A stretch of 64,000 nt of DNA from Peromyscus leucopus. Lineage: Eukaryota; Chordata; Mammalia; Rodentia; Cricetidae. Numbering within the stretch: position 1 is the stretch's first letter; every line of letters starts with the position of its first letter. The translations under genes and the position numbers were made by a program. Where the stretch lies: positions 70,609,986 to 70,673,985 of the forward strand of contig NC_051086.1 of assembly GCF_004664715.2 (NCBI RefSeq). The letters are read 5' to 3'. Positions 56,660-64,000 of the stretch are shown piece by piece. The notes beneath the pieces are model-generated. The model was not told where the DNA came from, did not search any database, and saw only the letters and a program-made list of their open reading frames with translations.

Positions 56660-58151
56660 TATCACAGTGTCCTGGGATAGATATGAATTTTCTGGGCTCT
56701 GGATCTGGGTTATAGCAAACACAGCACATATCACTGGAATAAGCACATAGCAAAAGAAACAGCATGTAGATCAGAAAACAGGATTGTTTGAAGTCTTTAC
56801 ATTTTGAAGGATATAGTGAATTGGTAGGTAAACTGACCAGTTTGTATGATTATATATTATCTAAGGTGATAGCCAAAAACATACTACTTTTGGTTGAAAT
56901 TTGAAGACTGTTTTGAGATGATCCCTTTAGAGTTCTTATTAAGTTTGTGGTCTCTTAAAAAGATTTCCAGGTATTAGTTACATTGGTCTTGCTAATTGGG
57001 GTTTTGTATGTTGGGTGATAAGAGTACATAATTGGGAAACATTAGAGCAGGCCTCTGGGTATTTGACTTCTTGTGAAGCAGTAGTCAAGATTTATTAGGC
57101 ACAAAGATGTAGAGGTGTGGCATGTGAGTATTCTAAGAAGTGCCAGCCGTTGACTGGGGACTTCATAGGAGTGCTTGACAAGATCAGTTTGGATAAAAAG
57201 TGCATCTTCCTACTCTGGAAAATATGACATCTGTTTGGATAATTCATTCTTTTATTGTTTTGGGGATAGGACCTTATATATATAGCCTAGGTTAGCCTCA
57301 AACTTGCTATTTAACTGAGGCTAGACTTGAACTTGTGATCCTTTTGCCTCTACCTTCTACGAGCTGCATGCATGGTTACCATATCAACTTACTTAGATAA
57401 ATTTTAGAATAATTTTTATTTGTACTAAACATGTTCACCTGGCACACCACAAATTACTGTAGGTACAGTCTATCTGAAGGTATGGTGAAAATGATTTTCA
57501 GTCTATGTTGTTCAATTTATAATCATACTGAAATTATGACTACATATTATAATACTGGGTATAGTTCAGCTTTATGTTAAGTGATGTTTCAATGACAATG
57601 CCACAAACTATCCACATGATCTGAGGGTAATTGGGAGCAAGATATATTATCCTTCAGTTCATCCTCTGCTTACAGGTTAGTTCTCTTTAGACTTAGAGAA
57701 GATTATATGGAATTTAAGCTACTTGATGTCATCTTACCTTGCCAAGAATGTGATACTGTGCTAAGCCATCTCAGTTTCCCCTCGATTATATATTCTAATC
57801 TTCTAATAAAAGTATAGGAGAGCTGGAGCCATAGCTTAGTGATAGCGTGCTTGCCTAGCATGCTTGAGGATCCCTACAACTAACTATACAAAATAACAGA
57901 AGTGTATAGTGGGTATTTGCTAGTGAATAACCTTGAAGTAAATGTTTGCTCAATCTCCATTCTAATTATAAACTTGTTATGGTTTATGAACTGCTTTGAT
58001 TTAATGCTGTGCTTAATAAAGACTTGGAAATATTTTATAGGTACTACTGCCTTCTAGTTTTCAAGATAATACCAAGGATCTTGTTTTGTTTTTTAACTAA
58101 ATGGAAATTGTAAGTTAAGATAACTGATGTTTTCATCTTGTTTCTTTTTAG
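56660..58151 (+). other. Low-repeat part of TRIM37 intron 9
   Basis: Apart from an old antisense B1 (about 57260-57400) and an ID-like remnant (57828-57890), this stretch is AT-rich and largely unique. I see no exon, RNA gene or regulatory motif that I can support. Confidence 0.5.
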
Positions 58152-58202
58152 TGAATTGGTACCATCTTATGATTCAGCTACTTTTGTATTAGAGAACTTC
58201 AG
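58152..58202 (+). CDS. TRIM37: TRIM37 coding exon 10 (start of MATH/TRAF domain)
   Basis: The 51-nt exon follows TTTCTTTTTAG and reads SELVPSYDSATFVLENF. The FVLENF segment is the first strand of the MATH fold used for substrate binding. It ends with a split Ser codon at a GTAAGA donor. Confidence 0.96.
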
Positions 58203-58427
58203 GTAAGAGGTTTTGAGAACACTGGTTTTTTTCTTGTGTATGCACAAAGTAAGAGCCAAGATGGTCTTACTATGTGGTAGGAGTGAGCTAATGAAGTTCT
58301 TAACCAAAGTTTCCTATTAGAAGCAGAGCTGGTTTGGAATCTGCCTGCCGAGATTCATTTCTCATCTCAAAGGGCAGAAATGTTTGGATTTCAGAGTTTA
58401 AAATGTTTGCACATAGAGCTGGATGTG

Positions 58428-58870
58428 GGAGTGCACACCTTCAATCCTAGTACTCTGGAGGCAGAGGCAGTCAAATCTCTGAGGACAGTCTAATCTACAG
58501 AACTAATTCCAGGACAGCCAGGACTACACAGAAATCCTGTGTCAAAAAAACGGGGAGAAAAATGCACATAGATAATGAGATATCTTGGTTACATAAGGTT
58601 CAATCTAAAGCAAAATGTATTTCTGTTTCATGTATACATTATAACACATAACCTAAAGGCAATTTCATTTCATGCAGTATCTTAAGGGACTGTGCATGAA
58701 GTTGGGCATACATTTTCTACCTGACCTCTTTGTTGGATTTTTTTTTTTTTTTTTAACAGTCCTGGCTGTCCTGGAACTCACTCTGTAGACCAGCCTGGTC
58801 TCGAACTCAGAGATCCACATACTTCTGCCTCCCAAGTGCTGGGATTAAAGGCATGCACCACCACACCTGT
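58428..58870. repeat. B1 sense and B1 antisense pair
   Basis: A diverged B1 sense copy lies at 58428-58545 and a B1 antisense at 58740-58870 (CCTGGCTGTCCTGGAACTCA, GTGCTGGGATTAAAGGCATG). Confidence 0.82.
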
Positions 58871-59004
58871 ACCAAAAGAAATAATTTAAAAAGAGAGCAC
58901 ACTTTGTTTTTGTATAAAAGAAATAAAAATTGTGGGAAAAAGGCTGCTGGGTGCCTGTTTTTCTATGCTAAAAATGAAGAGTTATGGACAAGAGGCCATT
59001 ATTG

Positions 59005-59158
59005 TGCCGGGCGGTGGTGGCGCACGCCTTTAATCCCAGCGCTCGGGATGCAGAGGCAGGTGGATCTCTGTGAGTTCCAGGCCAGCCTGGGCTACCAAGT
59101 GAGTTCCAGGACAGGCTCCAATGCTATACAGAGAAACCCTGTCTCAAAAAACCACAAA

Positions 59159-59197
<39 letters not shown>

Positions 59198-59199
59198 AT
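59005..59199 (+). repeat. Young SINE B1 with (AAAT)n tail
   Basis: Near-consensus sense B1 with about eleven AAAT units (59155-59199), flanked by a perfect 11-bp duplication GGCCATTATTG at 58994-59004 and 59200-59210. Confidence 0.96.
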
Positions 59200-59654
59200 G
59201 GCCATTATTGTAAGAAATACAGAGGCTCTTTTGTTAAATTACATGTTTGTTTGTTTGTTTTTTTTTTACTTTGCTAATTTTCTCTAGAATTAGAAACTTT
59301 AGTCAGTTGTCTATCATCTATCCCCGCCCCCCTTTTTGAGACAGGGTCTCACTGTATAGCCAGCTAGCCTTGGAACTTGCTATGTAGACCAGGTTGGGAT
59401 TAAAGGAATGCACCATCATACTGCCTTAGAAGTAAATATATGAAATCACAAAGACTATGAGAGAACAGGACAAAGGAAACTAAAAATATGAGATCTTCAG
59501 GAAATAATGGGAATAGGTGCTGATAACTAAAAAGCCATTTATTTTTCCCCATGGTGGTGCTGGTGCTGGCGCTGGTGTGTATGTTTAGTATGTATAGTTT
59601 GTGTGGTTTCATGTGTGGAAGTCAGAAAACAACCTTAGGTGCTGTCTATCTTTT

Positions 59655-59660
<6 letters not shown>

Positions 59661-59717
<57 letters not shown>

Positions 59718-59871
59718 TTAGTTTTTTGAGACAGGGTTTCTCTGTGTAGCTTTGTGTCTTTCCTGGAACTCACTCTGTAGCCCAGACTGGCCTCGAACTC
59801 ACAGAGATCCGCCTGCCCCTGCCTCCCGAATGATGGGATTAAAGGCGTGCGCCAGCACCAGCACCACTCAG
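59661..59871 (-). repeat. SINE B1 with (TTTA)n head
   Basis: Near-consensus antisense B1 preceded by about sixteen TTTA units (59656-59719), flanked by CTATCTTTTTTATTT at 59646-59660 and 59872-59886. Confidence 0.94.
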
Positions 59872-59879
59872 CTATCTTT

Positions 59880-60240
59880 TTTATTTTTAAATTATGTGTA
59901 TGTGTGTGTCTGTAAGTATACCCTGTGTGAGTGCAGGTGCTCAAGGAGTCCAGAAGAGGGTGTCGGATTCCTTGAGCTGGAATAACAGGCAGTTGTAAGC
60001 TACTCAATGTAGGTGCTAGAAACTGAACTTAGGTATTCTGAAAGAACAGTAAATGTCCTAGAATCTTTGCAAATGCATTAGGCTGGCAGGTCGTCAAGGC
60101 CCAGGGATGCATCTGTCTCAGTTTCCCCAGTATTGGGATTGCCAGTGCAAGCTACCATGCCTAACAGTTTTTAACTTAGGTTCTCTGTTTGATTTTGTGT
60201 TTGCTAAGGATCTTTACTACCTAAGCTGCCTCCTCAGCCC
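59880..60240 (-). repeat. B3-like SINE and RSINE1-like remnant
   Basis: An antisense B3-like copy at about 59880-60060 (CCAGAAGAGGGTGTCGGATT) is followed by an old composite ending CTAAGCTGCCTCCTCAGCCC. Confidence 0.6.
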
Positions 60241-60637
60241 ATTTTGTTGTTTTTAATAGTATAACTTTGTAGCTAAAAGCCTTGCTGAGTGTTCCCTACA
60301 AATATTAAGGGTTGACACACATTCTTATTTCTCCAGTAAAAAATTATGCTATTCAGAAGTGGTCTGTTTCGTTTGCTTAATCATTTTGGGTTCTTAATAT
60401 TGAGCTAGGGCTGTGTACATGTTAAACACAGGTTGTACCATTAAGTTATTTCCCCATGTTTTTGTCTTTGAAGTAGTAAAGAATGCTTACTGAAGCAGAA
60501 TTAAATTTGGAATATTGAGTTTCCCTTAGATGGGCAGTTTTTGAGTTCTTGTTGGGTTTTAATACGATTTAAAAGATACTGCTGAATGTTTCATATCATT
60601 AATTCATAATGTAAGTATATCCATGCTTACTTAGTGA

Positions 60638-60877
<240 letters not shown>

Positions 60878-61086
60878 TAAATTTTCAACTCAATTTTGAG
60901 CTTTTCTTTATTGTTTTGAACTATACTAGTTGACTTAATAGAGGAGTATGGAAATTAGCAATTTTCTATTTATGCCATTTATTACTAAATTTGTAAAAAT
61001 ATGTTAAATATAAATATATAAGCTCCAACATCACTAAATTTTATTTCTGGTCTAAAGGGGGAAAAATATGTTTTGAAGACAGTTTT

Positions 61087-61298
61087 AGGGGCTTGAGCGA
61101 TGGATCAGCAGTTAAGAACACTGTTGCTTTTAGGACCAGGGTTTGATTCCTAGCACCTATGTGGTAGCTTACAACATTTATAACTCCAATATGAAGGGAA
61201 CTTTCACTCTCTTCTGACTTCCAGGGCACCAGGCACACACATAGTACACAGATATATATTCAGGCAAAACATTCATACATATAAAATAAAAAAATTTT
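61087..61298 (+). repeat. SINE B3-like
   Basis: Sense tRNA-derived SINE starting GGGGCTTGAGCGATGGATCA with an AAAATAAAA tail. Confidence 0.78.
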
Positions 61299-61327
61299 GA
61301 AAGATATTTAAAAAAAATTGGGGGGGT

Positions 61328-61413
61328 GGATTGGGGATTTAGCTCAATGGTAGAGTGCTTGCCTAGCAAGCACAAGGCCCTGGGTTCGATCCTCAGCTCA
61401 AAAAAAAAAAAAC
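61328..61413 (+). repeat. ID element (BC1-like SINE), near consensus
   Basis: The body closely follows the ID/BC1 consensus, which derives from tRNA-Ala. It has an A box TAGCTCAATGG (61340-61350) and a B box GGTTCGATCCT (61383-61393), the two internal RNA polymerase III promoter parts, then an A-rich tail. It is a SINE copy and not a functional tRNA gene, since the acceptor stem does not pair. Confidence 0.9.
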
Positions 61414-61418
61414 ACCAA

Positions 61419-61578
61419 AATTTTTTTTTTGGTGGGTGGGGAACGCAGAATTTCTCTGTGTAGCCCCGACTGTCCTGGAAAACTCCTCTGTAGACCAGGC
61501 TGGCCTCAATTCAGAGATCCACCTGCGTCTGCCTCCCAAGTGCTGGGATTAAAGGCTTGTACTACCATGGTACCCAGC
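61419..61578 (-). repeat. SINE B1
   Basis: Antisense B1 abutting the ID tail: CTCTGTAGACCAGGCTGGCC, GTGCTGGGATTAAAGGCTTG. Confidence 0.88.
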
Positions 61579-61764
61579 TAAAAAATTTTTTTTAAATTTA
61601 TTTTATTCTGTATGTTTGAGTGTTTGCTTGCTTGTATGTATGTGTAGCACAATGGTGCCTGGTGAAGAGGATGTTGGATACTCTGGAACTAGAATTACAG
61701 ATGGTAGTAAGTGCTAGGAATTAAAATTTTGTAAATATCATGAAAACAACAAAAAAAGATAAAG

Positions 61765-61931
61765 AGCGGGCGGTGGTGGCGCATGCCTTTAATTCCAGCA
61801 CTCGGGAGACAGAGGCAGGCGGATCTCTGTGAGTTTGAGGCCAGCCTGGTCTATAGAGTGAGATCCAGGAAAGGCGCAAAGCTACACAGAGAAACCCTGT
61901 CTTGAAAAACCGGAAAAAGAAAAAAAAAAAG
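61765..61931 (+). repeat. Young SINE B1
   Basis: Near-consensus sense B1 (GCGGGCGGTGGTGGCGCATG ... CCCTGTCTTGAAAAACC), with AAAAAGATA on both sides. Confidence 0.93.
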
Positions 61932-62139
61932 ATAGTTATCTTGTAGCTCAGTTGCAGAGTACTTATCTGCCATGCAATATGCAGTACTCCAAAAGAAAAT
62001 CACAGGTACTAAAACACATTTAAAAATATAATGATTGAATTTAACTGAGAGTTGAATCTTAAATTTAATTTAACTTATATAAAAATTAAATCAAATATTA
62101 ATTTTAGATTGAATTAAATATTTAAATTAAGTTTTCTTT

Positions 62140-62346
62140 AAAAAATTTTATGTGTATGTGTGAGTGCCTATGTGTATGTGTGTGTGTACCCCTTGTAAGC
62201 ACAGTGCTCTTGGAGGCCAGAAGAGGGTATCAGATCTCCTGGAATTGGGGTTACAGATGGTTATGACCTACCATATGAATGCTGAGAATTGTACTTGGGT
62301 CCTTTGCAAGAGCAGCATGCTCTTAACTGCTGAGCCATCTCTCCAT
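62140..62346 (-). repeat. SINE B2/B3
   Basis: Antisense copy: CTTGGAGGCCAGAAGAGGGT ... CTGAGCCATCTCTCCATACC. Confidence 0.82.
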
Positions 62347-62791
62347 ACCCCTCCCCCCTTTCCCCTTATGACAGGGTCTTGCTATGTAGCTCAGGCTGGC
62401 CTAATCCCTAATGTGTAATTTAAGTTAACCTAGAATTCATGATTCTTCTGCAGTAGCATTCTGAATTCTGGAATTACAGCTATAAACCATGATGTCTGGC
62501 ATTAGATATGTTCCTTTGGCAAGAATTAGTGTTCTTTTCTTGTGAAATGTCTTGTGTTTACTTCTGTGGTGTGGATAGCTATTGAGAGCCATTTCCTGTG
62601 TCATTTCTTTTTCATTTAATGTCGTAAAGCTTTCATACTGCCATGTTTCCCTTCTCTCATTTGGGTACCTACTATTATCACCCATATCTCTCTTCCTCTC
62701 CCAGTTTGTTTACCAGCTTTTCTTCTGAAGGCTACAATTTTAAGTATTATGAACTCTTGGATCTATATATATTCCCATTGAGTTAGGGCCC

Positions 62792-63041
62792 ATAAATCCT
62801 CAAAAATTTTTAAATAAAATTGCAAAAATTACAAAAAATAATAGGACAAATGATGTGACTATGACACAAAGTGACAAATATACAGAATTATCCTAGATAA
62901 TTTATCACACACAAGAAACAAAGAAGAAATGACTGGAGTCACATCCAGTAGATGGATAAATCTGTGTATTTGTCACTTTGTGTCATAGTCACATCATTTG
63001 TCCTATTATTTTTTATAATTTAAAATTTTTTGAGGATTTAT
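62792..63041. repeat. Imperfect inverted repeat, arms about 90-100 bp
   Basis: A core of 54 bp (62827-62880 against 62967-63020) pairs with one mismatch. Pairing continues inward about 13 bp with two mismatches (to 62893 and from 62954), leaving a spacer of about 60 bp. Outward, ATAAATCCTC at 62792 pairs with GAGGATTTAT at about 63032-63041, across a left-arm insertion of about 13 bp. Confidence 0.95.
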
Positions 63042-63185
63042 TATTTCTATGTATATGGGTGTTTTATCTGCATGCTGGTGCACCTATGTGTATCATGAGC
63101 CCCCATGTGGCTGCTGGGAATCGAATTTGGTCCTCTGGATGGATGAGCCCCCAGGTTCTTTTAGCTGCTCATCCATCTTTCCCCT
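63021..63185 (-). repeat. SINE B2-like
   Basis: Antisense B2-like copy (GAGGATTTATTATTTCTATG, CCCCCATGTGGCTGCTGGGA) ending CTGCTCATCCATCTTTCCCC. Its A-rich end forms part of the right arm of the inverted repeat. Confidence 0.7.
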
Positions 63186-63399
63186 TCCTCCACAAAGCAT
63201 GAGCAACATGACATGGCTCAAAAGCTTTTCAACTTGCTAGACACCCTTCGCAAAGACCAGTCTGTTTTGCCTATTCACAAGCTGACACACAGGAAAGGAG
63301 GTCTTCCCGGCCAGGGATTTCCTTCCTTGCCAACCCTGGAACATTTGCTCCTTTGAAACTGAAAGGGCATCTCCTGAATTTTGCCAACTATGCCAACTG

Positions 63400-63830
63400 T
63401 GTGTTGTGCATAGCCGGACTTTTGGCTTAGACTGAGTAAATTTATTAATGATATAGCAAGCAAAAATCAAAGAATAAACAGCAAATGGCAGAGAGATGCA
63501 ACAGATCAATAGTAAAATATCATCAAATCAGGAGTTTACAACATCCTGTAGATAAACTAGGGTTGCCTGACTGAGTTAGCAGACAAAATTAGTATTGACC
63601 TGGAGGTTTACAAACACCCAGCAAAGTGAACCACATGAACCAGTGAGTTTATTGGGATTACTTAGAGATGTATAGATGAGCTTTACTTGCAAGAGCATGG
63701 ATCACTCAAAAGCAGCTGCATCAAATTGCAGAAGCTGCATCCCTGGAGCTCCCTTGCAGGCAGCTGAATGGTGGGAGAATCACTGTTCACTGCATCAATA
63801 ACCATGGAGAGGAGGCATGTGGGGTTTTTT
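63400..63830 (-). repeat. Rodent medium-reiterated repeat, related to 54870-55440
   Basis: GTGAGTTTATTGGGATTACT and AAAAGCAGCTGCATCA match the pattern of the family seen at 54.9-55.4 kb. The segment 63190-63400 before it is unassigned. The orientation is nominal. Confidence 0.45.
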
Positions 63831-63895
63831 TTTTTTTTTAGGTTTTAGTTTCCTGAGACTTGTAAGTTTTGTTTACTTTTGAGTCTTAGGAACCT

Positions 63896-64000
63896 TGGTT
63901 TTTCGAGACAGGGTTTCTCTGTACAACTCTGGTTGTCCTGGAACTCTCTTTGTAGACCAGGCTGGCCTGGAACTCACAGAGATATGCCTGCCTCTGTTTC
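63896..64000 (-). repeat. SINE B1, cut by the window edge
   Basis: Antisense B1 beginning GGTTTTTCGAGACAGGGTTT and running off the right end. Confidence 0.92.

Noticed and set aside
56256..56765. A 169-codon minus-strand frame
   Set aside because: It lies almost wholly in a common rodent interspersed repeat, and no domain or splice context supports it.
61328..61413. A tRNA gene
   Set aside because: A and B boxes are present because ID SINEs descend from tRNA-Ala. The acceptor stem does not pair and an A-rich tail follows, so it is a SINE.

Overview
The window is mammalian nuclear DNA from a muroid rodent. Short exons with GT/AG splice sites sit in kilobase introns, one CpG island is present, and the intergenic and intronic DNA is packed with rodent SINEs (B1, B2/B3, B4/RSINE1, ID), LINE-1 pieces and endogenous retrovirus (ERV) fragments. 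Many near-consensus B1 copies carry the 'gcgcaaagctacacagagaaaccctgtctcg' type 3' half, and two LTRs begin TGCTGTG-GATG. I associate both features with cricetid rodents (hamsters, voles, deer mice) rather than with house mouse or rat. That species-level guess is an inference from memory.

Only two protein-coding genes are supported, both on the + strand and in tandem. Positions 1-155 and 3735-3803 are the last two coding exons of SKA2, a kinetochore protein, followed by its 3' UTR to about 4.7 kb. After about 3.5 kb of repeat-rich intergenic DNA, a CpG island at about 8.14-9.05 kb carries the TRIM37 promoter and its first coding exon (ATG at 8909). Eleven TRIM37 coding exons can be placed exactly: 8909-8929, 12345-12446, 23642-23682, 25547-25663, 28078-28165, 30429-30551, 34180-34303, 40445-40512, 51491-51615, 58152-58202 and 60778-60859. 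Together they give 942 nt, or 314 in-frame codons, with every intron phase matching. They encode the RING, B-box, coiled coil and the first part of the MATH/TRAF domain. The rest of the gene lies beyond the right edge. The SKA2-TRIM37 order and orientation match the known mammalian synteny on human 17q22.

The introns hold the remaining content. Intron 1 has a complete solo LTR (11053-11570) inserted in a B1 with a perfect 6-bp target duplication, and a double SINE hit on one target sequence. Intron 2 (11.2 kb) has a degenerate minus-strand ERV of the same LTR family with its polypurine tract (18.2-21.0 kb) and an RMER1-like composite element. Intron 6 opens with a B1 inserted at the 5' splice site. 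Intron 8 (11 kb) has two related LINE-1 3' ends flanking a betaretrovirus-like ERV remnant, an old L1M, a second RMER1-like element and a gammaretrovirus-like LTR with a tRNA-Pro-like primer site. The last part has a head-to-head B1 pair with complementary tetranucleotide tails and a roughly 250-bp imperfect inverted repeat (62792-63041).

I found no novel multi-gene system. The observations worth checking concern transposon nesting, foldback structures near exons, and the TRIM37 5' UTR. Long open frames elsewhere come from SINE antisense strands, simple repeats or the CpG island, and are not annotated as genes.
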